From Acidisoma sp. L85 (GTDB lineage: Bacteria; Pseudomonadota; Alphaproteobacteria; Acetobacterales; Acetobacteraceae), in the NCBI RefSeq assembly GCF_009765865.1, contig NZ_LMUQ01000061.1, positions 396,022 to 460,021 of the forward strand: a DNA stretch of 64,000 bases. The letters are read 5' to 3'. The notes beneath the pieces are model-generated. The model did not search any database and was not told where the DNA came from. It worked only from the letters and a program-made list of their open reading frames with translations. Shown in pieces: positions 1 through 9,081 of the stretch. The first letter of the stretch is position 1. Each line of letters starts with the position of its first letter. A program made the position numbers and the translations under genes.

Positions 1-1320
1 CTGCCAGGGCGTCGCGCCCAGACTATGCGCATTCGCGACCGCCAGCTCATCCACGATCTCGCGACCGTCCCGCAGGCGGATAACCACGCGACCACCGAAA
101 GCCTTCACGGCCGGGTCCTCGGAATGGTAGCGCCGCGTCCAGTCCGGATCCTCGATCGTGCTAATCTTGTGCCATAGACGCACGGTATCCGGTCGCTGCG
201 CCCGCTCCGGTGCATAGGAGTTGACGTGATGCCAAGCGCCATCCTGCAAAGCCACAGCCACGATATACATGATCGAATGATCGAGTGTTTCGCGTGAGGC
301 GGTGGGATCAAACTTCTGCGGATCGTTCGAGCCTGTGCCGATGACGTAATGCGTGTGATGGCTGGTGTGGATGACGATGCTCTCCACGTGCTCCCAATCC
401 GTCACCTGGCGCCCCATGCGGAAAGCCAGGTCGATCAGCGCCTGGCTCTGATACTCCGCCGAGTGTTCCTTCGTGTAGGTATCGAGGATCGCGCGCTTTG
501 CCTCGCCCGGCGCCGGCAGCGGCACGGCATATTGCGCCTTCGGACCGTCGAGCATCCAGGCGATCACGCTGTCCTCGCCTTCATAGATCGGGCTCGGCGC
601 GCCCTCGCCGCGCATGGCGCGGTCCACCGCCTCGATCGCCAGCTTCCCGGCATGTGATGGCGCATAGGCCTTCCACGAACTGATTTCACCCTTGCGGCTT
701 TGCCGCGTCGCGGTCGTCACGTGCAGCGCCTGCTGAACCGACTGGTAGATTTCCTCCGCGGGCAAATTGAGCAATGTGCCGATGCCAGCCGCGGCCGACG
801 GTCCCAGATGCGCGACATGGTCGATCTTGTGCTTATGCAGGCAAATGGCCCGCACCAAATCCACCTGAATTTCGTAGCCGGTGGCGAGGCCGCGGATCAG
901 CGAGCGTCCGTCTTTGCCGCATTGCTGCGCCACCGCCAGGATCGGCGGGATATTGTCGCCGGGGTGGCTGTATTCCGCCGCCAGAAAAGTGTCGTGATAG
1001 TCCAGCTCACGCACGGCCGTGCCATTGGCCCAGGCGGCCCATTCCGCATGCACCCGCAGCCTCGTATCGCAGCCAAACACCGTCGCCCCCCCTTGGCGCA
1101 GATGCGCGAGCGCCTGGGCACGCGCGGTCACCACCGGGTGGCGATTGATCGCGGCGATCGCCACAGCGGCATTGTCGATGATCCGGTTCACGATCATCTC
1201 GGCGACGACGGGCTCCACCTCCACCGGATCGGCGGCGACGGCGGCGATCTTCCAGGCGAGCTGATCTTCTCGTGCCAGGCGGTCTTTTTCCGGATGAACC
1301 CGAACCTCGTGAGTGATCAT
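1..1320 (-). CDS. prpD: 2-methylcitrate dehydratase PrpD, C-terminus cut by window edge
   Basis: The minus frame is open from ATG at 1320 to base 1, so 440 codons of a protein that normally has about 480-505 residues are present and the C-terminus lies outside the window. The protein belongs to the MmgE/PrpD family, which in the methylcitrate cycle dehydrates 2-methylcitrate to 2-methyl-cis-aconitate during propionate breakdown in the cytoplasm. The start reads [12 protein letters not shown] followed by [13 protein letters not shown], and the core contains [20 protein letters not shown], which I recognise as the PrpD-type active-site region (the actinobacterial/Ralstonia kind rather than the E. 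coli kind). The start codon overlaps the stop of the upstream GntR regulator as ATGA, so the two are translationally coupled. No prpB or prpC is visible, so another MmgE/PrpD substrate is possible. Confidence 0.88.
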   Translation of the reverse strand, partial: MITHEVRVHPEKDRLAREDQLAWKIAAVAADPVEVEPVVAEMIVNRIIDNAAVAIAAINRHPVVTARAQALAHLRQGGATVFGCDTRLRVHAEWAAWANGTAVRELDYHDTFLAAEYSHPGDNIPPILAVAQQCGKDGRSLIRGLATGYEIQVDLVRAICLHKHKIDHVAHLGPSAAAGIGTLLNLPAEEIYQSVQQALHVTTATRQSRKGEISSWKAYAPSHAGKLAIEAVDRAMRGEGAPSPIYEGEDSVIAWMLDGPKAQYAVPLPAPGEAKRAILDTYTKEHSAEYQSQALIDLAFRMGRQVTDWEHVESIVIHTSHHTHYVIGTGSNDPQKFDPTASRETLDHSIMYIVAVALQDGAWHHVNSYAPERAQRPDTVRLWHKISTIEDPDWTRRYHSEDPAVKAFGGRVVIRLRDGREIVDELAVANAHSLGATPWQ

Positions 1321-2039
1321 GCTGCGATCCCGCTTTCCATCTGTGGCGTCCGTGTTTCAGCATCGAGGCTGCCGAGAATGCCGCGCAGCGCCGCGGCGAC
1401 GTGCCGGCGCATCAATCGCTCGGCGAAATCGCCGTCCCTCTCGGCCAACGCCTCGACCAATTGCTGGTGTTCCTGTAGCGCGCGGCGGGCACGCCCCGCG
1501 ACCCGGCTGTGACGGCGCCGGACCATGCGGATAAGGTTGTAGTATTCGTCGCAGAGAATCTGCACCAGGGTCGCATTGCCGCTGCGCTGGATGATGAAGA
1601 AGTGGAAATCCTCATCCGCCGTGCCCTGCCGATAGACGTCATCCTCAGTCGCATTCAGGGCGGCTTCGTGCTGCCGCAGCAGATCCCGCAGGTGAGCGAT
1701 GTCATCCGGCTGCATCCGCAAGGCCGCCTGCCGTGCCGCCATGCCCTCCAGCACCTCACGAATTTCATAGAGCTCGGTGATGCGAACCGGCGTTAATTCT
1801 GTGACGCGCGCGCTGAGCCTCGGCGTGCGAATGAGCAGCTTGCGCTCCTCAAGCCGGCGGATGGCTTCCCGTAAAGGCGCGCGGCTAACACCGAAACGTG
1901 AGGAAAGCGCGGATTCCTTGATCTTCGCGCCGGGCGCGAGTTCCCCACTGATGATTGCTTCACTGAGCAAATCGAAGACGCGGTGGGCCGCCGTGGCCCC
2001 ATCCGCCTCGGCAGCCGGATCAGCTGGCGCAGTTGACAC
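1317..2039 (-). CDS. GntR-family regulator with FCD ligand domain
   Basis: This 240-residue protein has an N-terminal winged helix-turn-helix (about residues 15-85, with [17 protein letters not shown] as the recognition region) and a C-terminal all-helical FCD domain that in this family binds a small carboxylate effector. Translation probably starts at GTG 2039, preceded by GGGGGAG. Its stop overlaps the start of prpD by four bases, so it most likely controls that gene and itself. The upstream gap contains a perfect palindrome TTTGTCGACAAA and an imperfect copy, both fitting a dimeric GntR protein. The effector is unknown; a propionate or methylcitrate-related acid would be the simple guess. 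Confidence 0.88.
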   Translation of the reverse strand: MSTAPADPAAEADGATAAHRVFDLLSEAIISGELAPGAKIKESALSSRFGVSRAPLREAIRRLEERKLLIRTPRLSARVTELTPVRITELYEIREVLEGMAARQAALRMQPDDIAHLRDLLRQHEAALNATEDDVYRQGTADEDFHFFIIQRSGNATLVQILCDEYYNLIRMVRRRHSRVAGRARRALQEHQQLVEALAERDGDFAERLMRRHVAAALRGILGSLDAETRTPQMESGIAA

Positions 2040-2087
2040 GGCTCGCTCCCCCGAAGCGCTTATCGCGCGGCCATGGCGTCAGGTCAA

Positions 2088-2099
2088 TATTGTCGACCA
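2088..2099. promoter_or_regulatory. Imperfect candidate operator for the GntR/FCD regulator
   Basis: TATTGTCGACCA shares the TTGTCGAC core with the perfect palindrome at 2152-2163. The centres are 64 bases apart, close to six helical turns, which would suit cooperative binding. It lies 49 bases upstream of the regulator start. Assignment to the regulator is inference. Confidence 0.4.
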
Positions 2100-2151
2100 G
2101 CGTTCCACACGCCTCACCGTCGCGATCACGACAGGTGGTAATCGCGCTGCT

Positions 2152-2163
2152 TTTGTCGACAAA
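2152..2163. promoter_or_regulatory. Perfect palindromic candidate operator TTTGTCGACAAA
   Basis: The twelve bases are a perfect inverted repeat within the divergent gap between the GntR/FCD gene (start 2039, minus) and the metallo-hydrolase gene (start 2237, plus). Symmetric sites of this size are usual for GntR dimers. A second, imperfect copy is at 2088-2099. Confidence 0.5.
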
Positions 2164-2236
2164 TTAATGACACGCGACGGCTTCGGATTGCCTTCCGAAG
2201 CTTTCGGGGTCACTTACCCCTGAACAGCGAGCCCAG

Positions 2237-3124
2237 ATGGATCAGAATGGATTGGAACCTAACCGCGAGATGACTTTCCTCAAGGAGCCTGAACCACCTC
2301 GCGGCCTCGCGCTCGATGTCTTGCCCGGCGTCAAACGTGTGGTGGCGGGTAATGCGGCAAGCATGACCTATCACGGCACCAACACCTATCTGATCGACGA
2401 CCCCGATGGTGGCCTGATCGTACTCGATCCCGGGCCCGACCTGCCCGGACATGTCGCCGCCATCGTCAAAGCCGGAGGCGGCCGGATACGCCGCATCCTT
2501 CTCAGCCACACCCATAGCGACCATGTCGGCGCCACGGCTGAGCTAAAAGCCGCAACGGGCGCGCCAACCTATGGCTGGAAGCGCAGTGCGACACCGAGCT
2601 TCGAACCGGATTTCGCGCTTGACGATGGCGACACGATTTCCGGGCTTACCGCGACCTTCACGCCGGGCCATGCAGCGGATCACCTCTGTTTCGCATGGCG
2701 CGACGGCATATTGTTCAGTGGCGATCACGTCATGGGTTGGTCCAGCAGCGTGGTCAGCCCACCGCTTGGTGATATGAAAGCTTATCTGGCGAGCCTCGAA
2801 CTACTTCTGGACCGCCCCGACACGCTCTATCTTTGCGGCCATGGTCCCGCCTTGCCGAACCCCCAAGCCTATGTCCGTCTTCTCATCGCGCATCGCAGAC
2901 GGCGGGAAGAGGCGATCAGCCGCGCCATCGCCGCGCGGCCCCAGACGACAGCCGAATTGGTATCGCGTCTCTACGCCAAAACCGATCCCATGCTCCGGCG
3001 CGCAGCCGAGCGAAACGTTCTCGCGCATCTCATCAAGCTCGATGCCGAGGGGAGGGTGACCCGCCAGGGAAACACCTGGCGTATAAACGCGCAGCGTGCA
3101 GAAAAGCAAAACGTTGAAGTTTGA
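2237..3124 (+). CDS. Metallo-beta-lactamase-fold hydrolase, LACTB2-like
   Basis: This 295-residue protein carries the metal-binding motif HTHSDH at residues 91-96 after a strand ending in RRILLS, the family signature for a di-zinc (or iron) hydrolase. The N-terminal part reads TNTYLIDDPDGGLIVLDPGP, typical of the LACTB2/glyoxalase II-like branch, and the last 80 residues look like the small winged-helix extension found in that branch. The true substrate cannot be told from sequence; members hydrolyse thioesters, RNA or phosphodiesters. Start ATG 2237 is favoured, ATG 2270 being an alternative. It precedes a cyclase-family hydrolase on the same strand by about 45 bases and could be cotranscribed. 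Confidence 0.82.
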   Translation: MDQNGLEPNREMTFLKEPEPPRGLALDVLPGVKRVVAGNAASMTYHGTNTYLIDDPDGGLIVLDPGPDLPGHVAAIVKAGGGRIRRILLSHTHSDHVGATAELKAATGAPTYGWKRSATPSFEPDFALDDGDTISGLTATFTPGHAADHLCFAWRDGILFSGDHVMGWSSSVVSPPLGDMKAYLASLELLLDRPDTLYLCGHGPALPNPQAYVRLLIAHRRRREEAISRAIAARPQTTAELVSRLYAKTDPMLRRAAERNVLAHLIKLDAEGRVTRQGNTWRINAQRAEKQNVEV

Positions 3125-3169
3125 AGTTTCTCGTTGACCTGCCACAGTTCGATTGCCCAGGAGTTCAGC

Positions 3170-3949
3170 ATGGCCCGTCGCATTATCGACATTTCGATTC
3201 CACTCGCGAACGACATCCCGGCCGATCCGCCGATGATGATCCCGTCAATCACCTATACCGCGCACAAGGAATCGCTGCCGCAGATACTGGGCTTCTTCCC
3301 GGGCCTGCGCGGGGAAGATCTGCCGGATGGCGAGGGCTGGGCCATGGAGCAGGTGACGATTTCAACGCATAACGGCACGCATCTGGATGCGCCGTGGCAC
3401 TACCACTCGACCATGAACCATGGCGAGAGGGCGATCACGATCGACGAAGTGCCGCTGGACTGGTGCTTCCAGCCCGGCGTGAAGCTCGATTTTCGCCACT
3501 TCCCTTCCGGATATGTCGCGACCGCCGCCGATGTCGAGGCAGAACTCGCGCGTATCGGCCACACCCTGAGTCCGCTCGAAATTGTTGTGGTCAACACCGC
3601 GGCAGGCCTGCGTTTCGGCGAGCCGGACTATCTCGCGAGCGGTTGTGGCGTGGGGTATGAGGCGACGATGTACCTCCTCGATCGCGGGATCCGGCTCACC
3701 GGCACGGACGGTTGGAGCTGGGACGCGCCCTTCGTACACACCGCCCGGAAATATGCCGAGACGAAAGACGCTTCACTGATCTGGGAGGGTCACAAAGCCG
3801 GACGGCACACCGGCTATTGCCACATCGAGAAGCTACACAATCTGGAGCAGCTGCCATCAACCGGTTTCCTGGTGAGTTGTTTCCCGGTGAAAATCGAACG
3901 AGCTTCCGCTGGCTGGACGAGAGCCGTCGCGATCATCGAAGAACCGTAG
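3170..3949 (+). CDS. Cyclase-family (kynurenine formamidase-like) metal hydrolase
   Basis: The 259-residue protein carries the cyclase-family metal-binding motif HNGTHLDAPWHYH at about residues 67-79 (HxGTHxDxPxH). Known members hydrolyse N-formylkynurenine, isatin or cyclic imides with Mn or Zn in the cytoplasm. I chose ATG 3170 because CAGGAG lies six to seven bases before it; an upstream TTG at 3134 has no good ribosome binding site. No tryptophan-catabolic genes are nearby, so kynurenine formamidase activity is not supported by context. It ends convergently to the hydroxyacyl-CoA hydrolase gene at 4002. Confidence 0.83.
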   Translation: MARRIIDISIPLANDIPADPPMMIPSITYTAHKESLPQILGFFPGLRGEDLPDGEGWAMEQVTISTHNGTHLDAPWHYHSTMNHGERAITIDEVPLDWCFQPGVKLDFRHFPSGYVATAADVEAELARIGHTLSPLEIVVVNTAAGLRFGEPDYLASGCGVGYEATMYLLDRGIRLTGTDGWSWDAPFVHTARKYAETKDASLIWEGHKAGRHTGYCHIEKLHNLEQLPSTGFLVSCFPVKIERASAGWTRAVAIIEEP

Positions 3950-3959
3950 GTATTTGAGC

Positions 3960-3979
3960 GCCCGCCGCGTAAAGCGGGC
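3960..3979. terminator. Hairpin between convergent genes
   Basis: GCCCGC and GCGGGC form a six-pair stem around an eight-base loop in the short gap between two convergent genes. No T-run follows on either strand, so an intrinsic terminator is only weakly supported. Confidence 0.3.
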
Positions 3980-4001
3980 AAGCTGAGACTGAAACCTCAA
4001 C

Positions 4002-5060
4002 TCACGCTGACCCCTCGTCCAGCCACAGCGAAGGCTTCAGCGCGGCGTTGGCGAAAAACTGAGCGACCTCACCGTCGCTCATTTCTTCCAAATGGGCGGG
4101 AACCCAGTGCGGCTTGCGATCCTTATCGACAATCGCAGCCCGCACGCCCTCGACGAAATCGTGGCCACTTGTCCGGACCAACGCCATCCCGAACTCACGG
4201 TCCAGACAGGCTCTCAAACCACCAAGCGCGGGCGCCGTTCGTAAGGCCTGCAACGTGATCTTGAGACTGCTCGGGGAACGCAGCGCGACAGTCGCGGCTG
4301 CCTTTCGTGCGGGCGGCTCCTCCCGTGTCGCAAGCGCCGCGACAATCGCCTCAACACTGGCTCCCGCGTAGCAGGCTTCAATCCAGCCTCGACCTTCCTC
4401 GAGAACGCCGGGCGGCGGCGCCTCGGAATGAGCCTGAATGCAGTCTTCTAGACCCACCGCACCGCAGTTCAGCAGTGCCTCCAACAAAGCGGGCAGCCGG
4501 ACGGATGGCACGTAAACATCCGCAAGCCCGCACAACAAGGCGTCGGCCGCCCCGATCGCATCGCCTGTGAGTGCGATATGCATGCAGATTTCGCGCGGCG
4601 CGCGGCTCAGCAACCAGGTCGCGCCGATATCCGGGAAGAAGCCAATCCCCGTCTCCGGCATGGCAACACGCGAGCGCTCCGTGACAATGCGGTGGCTGCC
4701 GTGAGCGGACAGACCAATTCCGCCGCCCATGACAATGCCTTCCATCAGCGCCACATAAGGCTTCGGGTATTCCGCGATGCGCGCGTTGAGCTGGTACTCG
4801 TTGCGAAAGAAGCTCGCATTCGCGCCAAAATCCGCAGCGAGTGTTGCCTCATACACCTCGCGAATATCGCCACCCGCACATAAGCCACGCTCGCCCGCGC
4901 CATCGATCAGCACGAACTCCACGCCGGAATCCGTTTCCCATGCGTCGAGCGCCACACGAATATGCTCGACCATCTCCAAGGTCAGCGCATTCAAGCGGGC
5001 CGGCCGGTTGAGTGTGATCCGGCCGACACGTCCCTCGACACGGATCAGGACATCGGACAC
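4002..5060 (-). CDS. 3-hydroxyisobutyryl-CoA hydrolase-like hydroxyacyl-CoA hydrolase (crotonase fold)
   Basis: This 352-residue crotonase-fold protein has the length and motifs of 3-hydroxyisobutyryl-CoA hydrolases: the oxyanion-hole segment GLCAGGDIREVYE (residues 59-71), MGGGIGLS (111-118) and PETGIGFFPDIG (135-146) holding the acidic residues used for thioester hydrolysis. The reaction would be removal of CoA from a short hydroxyacyl-CoA. Translation starts at GTG 5060, five bases after the stop of the BKACE gene, and the gene is the last of the minus-strand operon that begins with the sugar-type ABC importer. No other valine-degradation gene is present, so in this setting it more likely hydrolyses the CoA product of the BKACE step. 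That role is inference. Confidence 0.8.
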   Translation of the reverse strand: MSDVLIRVEGRVGRITLNRPARLNALTLEMVEHIRVALDAWETDSGVEFVLIDGAGERGLCAGGDIREVYEATLAADFGANASFFRNEYQLNARIAEYPKPYVALMEGIVMGGGIGLSAHGSHRIVTERSRVAMPETGIGFFPDIGATWLLSRAPREICMHIALTGDAIGAADALLCGLADVYVPSVRLPALLEALLNCGAVGLEDCIQAHSEAPPPGVLEEGRGWIEACYAGASVEAIVAALATREEPPARKAAATVALRSPSSLKITLQALRTAPALGGLRACLDREFGMALVRTSGHDFVEGVRAAIVDKDRKPHWVPAHLEEMSDGEVAQFFANAALKPSLWLDEGSA

Positions 5061-5065
5061 GAAGC

Positions 5066-5998
5066 TCAGAATCCGACCTTATCTCCGCCCTTGAGCGCCA
5101 ACATGGCCCGCGCCTCGTCCGGGCTTGCAAGTTCCAATCCCAGACCTTCGAGAATCTGCCGCACATTGCGCACCTGCTGCGCATTGCTTTCAGCGAATTT
5201 CCCTGGCCCGATCCAAAGACTGTCCTCCAGGCCCACCCGCACATGGGACCCCATGGCCGCCGCCATTGCCGCGATCGGCATTTGGTTGCGTCCCGCGCCG
5301 AGCACCGACCACTGATACCCATCGCCAAACAGCCGATCGGCCGTGCGCCGCATATGCATCACATCCTCAGGATGCGGCCCAATGCCGCCGAGAATGCCGA
5401 ATACTGTCTGCACGAATAGCGGCGGTGTCACCAGCTTGCGGTCAAGAAAATGCGCGAGGTTGTATAAGTGGCTGACGTCATAGCACTCGAACTCAAACCG
5501 CGTCCCGTTCCCGCTCATCGCGTTCAGCGCGTATTCGATGTCCTTGAAGGTATTGCGGAAAATCAGGTCCCGGCTGCCCTCCAGGAATTCCCGTTCCCAG
5601 GGATGCTTGAACTCCTTGAACCGATCGAGCATCGGAAACAATCCGAAATTCATCGAACCCATATTCAGCGACGCCACTTCCGGCTTGTAGGTCGTCGAGG
5701 GCCGGATGCGCTCGTCGATCTTCATGAAAGGGCTGCCGCCGCTGGTCAGGTTCAGCACGGCATTGGTCGACTGCTTGATGCGCGAGAGAAATGGCGCGAA
5801 TGCCTCCGGCCGCTGATCCGGCCTGCCCGTCTCGGGGTCTCGCGCGTGCAAATGCAGCACGGCGGCGCCAGCCTCCGCCGCGCCGATGGCCGCTTCGGCA
5901 ATCTCGTCAGCCGTCACCGGCAGATGCGGCGACATCGATGGCGTGTGGATCGCACCGGTAACCGCACAGGTGACGATGACTTTTCTGGCCTTGGCCAT
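5066..5998 (-). CDS. Beta-keto acid cleavage enzyme (BKACE, DUF849, Kce-like)
   Basis: The 310-residue protein is a BKACE-family TIM barrel: the start KVIVTCAVTGAIHTPSMSP and the segment AAVLHLHARDPETGRP are diagnostic, including the histidine pair that binds zinc. Known members condense a beta-keto acid with acetyl-CoA and split it into acetoacetate and a new acyl-CoA (lysine fermentation, carnitine breakdown and others). The gene starts at ATG 5998 behind AAGGAGC and sits between a 3-hydroxyacid dehydrogenase-like gene (13 bases upstream) and a hydroxyacyl-CoA hydrolase (5 bases downstream). The order matches the logic oxidise, cleave with CoA, release CoA. The keto acid substrate is not determined by sequence. 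Confidence 0.88.
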   Translation of the reverse strand: MAKARKVIVTCAVTGAIHTPSMSPHLPVTADEIAEAAIGAAEAGAAVLHLHARDPETGRPDQRPEAFAPFLSRIKQSTNAVLNLTSGGSPFMKIDERIRPSTTYKPEVASLNMGSMNFGLFPMLDRFKEFKHPWEREFLEGSRDLIFRNTFKDIEYALNAMSGNGTRFEFECYDVSHLYNLAHFLDRKLVTPPLFVQTVFGILGGIGPHPEDVMHMRRTADRLFGDGYQWSVLGAGRNQMPIAAMAAAMGSHVRVGLEDSLWIGPGKFAESNAQQVRNVRQILEGLGLELASPDEARAMLALKGGDKVGF

Positions 5999-6010
5999 GG
6001 TGCTTGCTCC

Positions 6011-6955
6011 TTAAACGATCTTCTTCGCCGCGTCGCGTTTATGCGCCAGCAACGCCATCAACCGACGATCCCGCCAACCAGCATGCTCCGCCAGCCGTTC
6101 CTTCGGCAGGGCTGCCCGTCGTTCCGCATCCACACGCTCGCTCGCCTCCGCCCAGCTCGCAATATGCTGCTGGCCCTTCCACAGGTTTTCATAGAGGCCC
6201 TCGTAGCGCGCGATATAGTCGGCCGCACCACCGGGCGCGTTCAGGTCGATGGTCTCGAAAGGTCCCATGAAAGCCCAGCGCAGCCCCAGACCATCGCGAA
6301 TGCCGATATCGACATCCTCGACCCCGGCATAGCCTTCGGCAACGAGCCGAAAAGCCTCCTGTAGTAAAGCACCTTGCAGGCGGTTCATCACGAAGCCGTC
6401 AATCTCCCGCTTCATCATGATGGGCGCGTGCCCGGCAGCCCGCATGAAATTGCCAGACCGCTCCACCACCTCCGGCGCCGTCCATGGCGCGGGAACCACC
6501 TCGACAGCCGGGATAAGGTAGGGCGGATTGATCGGATGGATCACCAGACAGCGATGCCGCCCCGGCAAACTCTCCGTAAAAGCCGACGGCAAAAGCGCCG
6601 AGGTCGAACTGGCGAGGATCGTGTCTGGTCCCGCCGCGGCATCAAGCTCGCGAAACACAGCGATCTTGGTCTCGATCCGCTCGGGAGTATTCTCCTGCGC
6701 ATGCACCGCGCCCTCAAGGGCCGCGGCGAGATTGCGCGCAGGTCTGATGCGGTTGCGCACCTGCTCGGGCGTATGGCCGCTGAGCAAGTCGTTGCGCGCG
6801 AGATCCTCCAACACCGAATCGACGTAGGCAACGGCTGCCTGCGCCGCGCCATCTTGAGCATCATGCAATGCCACCTCGTAGCCGGCACGTGCGAAGCTGA
6901 TGGACCAGGCGCGCCCGATGAGCCCGCTACCAATCACCGCGACCTTTTCGACCAT
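6011..6955 (-). CDS. CRYL1/L-carnitine dehydrogenase-like 3-hydroxyacid dehydrogenase
   Basis: The 314-residue protein has an N-terminal NAD-binding fold (VAVIGSGLIGRAW, residues 6-16) and the C-terminal helical domain of 3-hydroxyacyl-CoA dehydrogenases. Over its full length it resembles lambda-crystallin/L-gulonate 3-dehydrogenase (HPINPPYLIPAVEVVP, GFVMNRLQGALLQEA, GLGLRWAFMGPFETIDLNA). These enzymes, like bacterial L-carnitine dehydrogenase, oxidise the 3-hydroxyl of free acids, yielding beta-keto acids, exactly the substrate type of the BKACE enzyme encoded next. It lacks the thioesterase domain often fused to carnitine dehydrogenases. It starts at ATG 6955 and follows the fused permease by 38 bases in the same operon. 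Confidence 0.85.
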   Translation of the reverse strand: MVEKVAVIGSGLIGRAWSISFARAGYEVALHDAQDGAAQAAVAYVDSVLEDLARNDLLSGHTPEQVRNRIRPARNLAAALEGAVHAQENTPERIETKIAVFRELDAAAGPDTILASSTSALLPSAFTESLPGRHRCLVIHPINPPYLIPAVEVVPAPWTAPEVVERSGNFMRAAGHAPIMMKREIDGFVMNRLQGALLQEAFRLVAEGYAGVEDVDIGIRDGLGLRWAFMGPFETIDLNAPGGAADYIARYEGLYENLWKGQQHIASWAEASERVDAERRAALPKERLAEHAGWRDRRLMALLAHKRDAAKKIV

Positions 6956-6993
6956 CTCACCGTTTCCTTATCGTCTCAACACGGTCGCCGCCG

Positions 6994-9081
6994 TCAACGT
7001 GTCTGCCGTTCGCGCAAAGCAAGAACCGCGCCCAAAACAACCAAGCCGAAGATGATGTCCCGGACGGCATGCGGCAAGTTCGTGCCGTCGAGCAGAGTCT
7101 GCAGAGCCGTCAGAAGTAGCGCGCCTCCCAACATGCCGAGATAGTGGCCACGACCGCCGGTGATAAGCGTCCCGCCCACTACCACCACGGCAATCGAGGG
7201 CAAAAGGTAATCATCTCCCATGCCGAGACTGGCTTGGCCGCTAAAGCCGGTCAGCAGTACACCGACGAGCGCCGAACAAACACCGCTCAGCACATAGACC
7301 AGAACCAACGTGCGCGGCACATTGACGCCCGACAGCCGCGCGACAGTCACGCTATTTCCAATCGCATAGACGCGCCGCCCGAAGACCGTGCCACCCAGCA
7401 GAAAGACCGCCCCGACGATGAACAACACGACGAAGACCACGACGGGCGCAATGCCAGTGATCTTGCCGGTCAGGAACCAATGCAGTCCGGATGAGGAAAA
7501 CCCATCCGGCGTGCCATTGCTGTAGACCAGCGCCGCACCCTGCAGAATGCCGTTCATTGCAAGCGTAATTACGATTGGTGGGAGCCCCAGCACCACGATT
7601 CCGAGACCATTGACCGTGCCAATCAGCGCACCCAGCACCAGAACCGCCGGCACAACCCAGAGCGATGCCTCGTTCGAGCCGCGGATCATTCCGGCCGCCA
7701 GGATGCCGCAAAAGCCGATCACCCAGGGAACCGAAAGATCCAACCCGCCAGTCAGGATCACCGTGCCCTGCCCGAGCGCCAGAATGATGAGAAAAGAACT
7801 TAGCACGATAAGCGAATTGTAATACGACCAGTGCTCGACTGTGTCCGGCCGCACGATCGCCGTCGCGACCAGTACTCCGGCGACACAGACATAGGCCGGA
7901 AGCGCAAAGCGCAGGCGCTCCCGGTTGCGTTGCATCCAACTGACGTTTGGTGCTCGCAACGCCGCTGCCGAGCGTGAAAGCTCAACATGAACGGGCGCCC
8001 CGCCCCACTGGATCTGCGACGGCAGCAAGCCCGCTCGCCACCCCCGAAACCAGCGGCGCATGGAGCCGACGCCTTGCGCAAGTGGCGCGTCCTTGTGCAG
8101 GGCCGAGACCAGCACGGCAAGGATCAGTACAACGCCTTCGGCAACCGAGCTGTAATAGGCGGATACATTCAGGGCCAATAGGATATTGACCATCAGCATC
8201 AGGGTATAGGCGCCAAAAATCGCCCCAATCAGGCCACCCCGTCCGCCACCGAGAACCGTGCCACCGAGCACCACGGCGGCAAAAGTCTCGAGCACCAGAG
8301 GGTCCCCGATCAGGGGATCGCCAGCTCCGGTCTGAGCACTGATGAAGATACCCGCCCCACCATAGAACATCCCGGCCACGACATAAGTGAGGAATTTCGT
8401 CCGACGCACAGGGATGCCGGTAGAACGCGCGGACTCCTCCTCGCTGCCTATAGCGTAAATGCTGATACCGAAGCGCGTGCCCTTGATCGCCAGCCAGACC
8501 ACAACCGCAAAGGCGATCACCAGCAGCGCAGCGGGTAAGAAATTAGGGATCGCGGCGCCGGTGAAGAAGTTCTTGAAGCCATCGGGAATCGATCCGCCCG
8601 GTGAATCCAGCACCAGGACGGTGACGCCCCGCACGAGGAACATCGAGGACAACGTGACAACGATCGGTTGCAATCCCAGAAAAGCCACGAAAAAGCCGTT
8701 GAAAGCGCCGACGGCCCCACCCACGGCGAGGCCAAGAACGCCGACCCCAACTTCCGAGCCGATCCCCGTGCCCATATGCGTCGCCAGCACAACATTGACG
8801 AGCGACACGACCGAGCCGACCGAAAGATCAAAGCCGCCTACAAGAATGACGAGCGCCTGCCCCATCGCTGCGAGCGCTAGCGTGGCACCGCCGCTCGCCA
8901 TGAAACTCGCTTCGAAATAGCCGAAGGAACCGCCGCTGAAAATCGTCGAGACAAGGAAGAGCGCGGTGAATACCGCGACGATGATCAGCACGCCGCGATT
9001 TCGGCGCAGGAAGAGGACAGCGCTGGAACTTCGCGGCGCGACACCCGATGGCGGAGCGGATCGCACCACGGCGGAGGTCAT
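6994..9081 (-). CDS. Fused double permease of a CUT2-type sugar ABC importer
   Basis: This 695-residue membrane protein contains two complete RbsC-like permease domains in one chain, about residues 30-330 and 391-695, joined by a polar linker with little sign of membrane segments. Each half carries the family signature (GGFDLSVGSV at 82-91 and GGLDLSVPWV at 444-453) and the cytoplasmic coupling region. CUT2 permeases are normally about 320 residues and work as dimers, so one chain here provides both halves as an obligate heterodimer. It overlaps the ATPase gene by ATGA and would partner with it and the binding protein upstream. Substrate is likely a sugar, sugar acid or lactone judging by neighbours. 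Confidence 0.9.
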   Translation of the reverse strand: MTSAVVRSAPPSGVAPRSSSAVLFLRRNRGVLIIVAVFTALFLVSTIFSGGSFGYFEASFMASGGATLALAAMGQALVILVGGFDLSVGSVVSLVNVVLATHMGTGIGSEVGVGVLGLAVGGAVGAFNGFFVAFLGLQPIVVTLSSMFLVRGVTVLVLDSPGGSIPDGFKNFFTGAAIPNFLPAALLVIAFAVVVWLAIKGTRFGISIYAIGSEEESARSTGIPVRRTKFLTYVVAGMFYGGAGIFISAQTGAGDPLIGDPLVLETFAAVVLGGTVLGGGRGGLIGAIFGAYTLMLMVNILLALNVSAYYSSVAEGVVLILAVLVSALHKDAPLAQGVGSMRRWFRGWRAGLLPSQIQWGGAPVHVELSRSAAALRAPNVSWMQRNRERLRFALPAYVCVAGVLVATAIVRPDTVEHWSYYNSLIVLSSFLIILALGQGTVILTGGLDLSVPWVIGFCGILAAGMIRGSNEASLWVVPAVLVLGALIGTVNGLGIVVLGLPPIVITLAMNGILQGAALVYSNGTPDGFSSSGLHWFLTGKITGIAPVVVFVVLFIVGAVFLLGGTVFGRRVYAIGNSVTVARLSGVNVPRTLVLVYVLSGVCSALVGVLLTGFSGQASLGMGDDYLLPSIAVVVVGGTLITGGRGHYLGMLGGALLLTALQTLLDGTNLPHAVRDIIFGLVVLGAVLALRERQTR

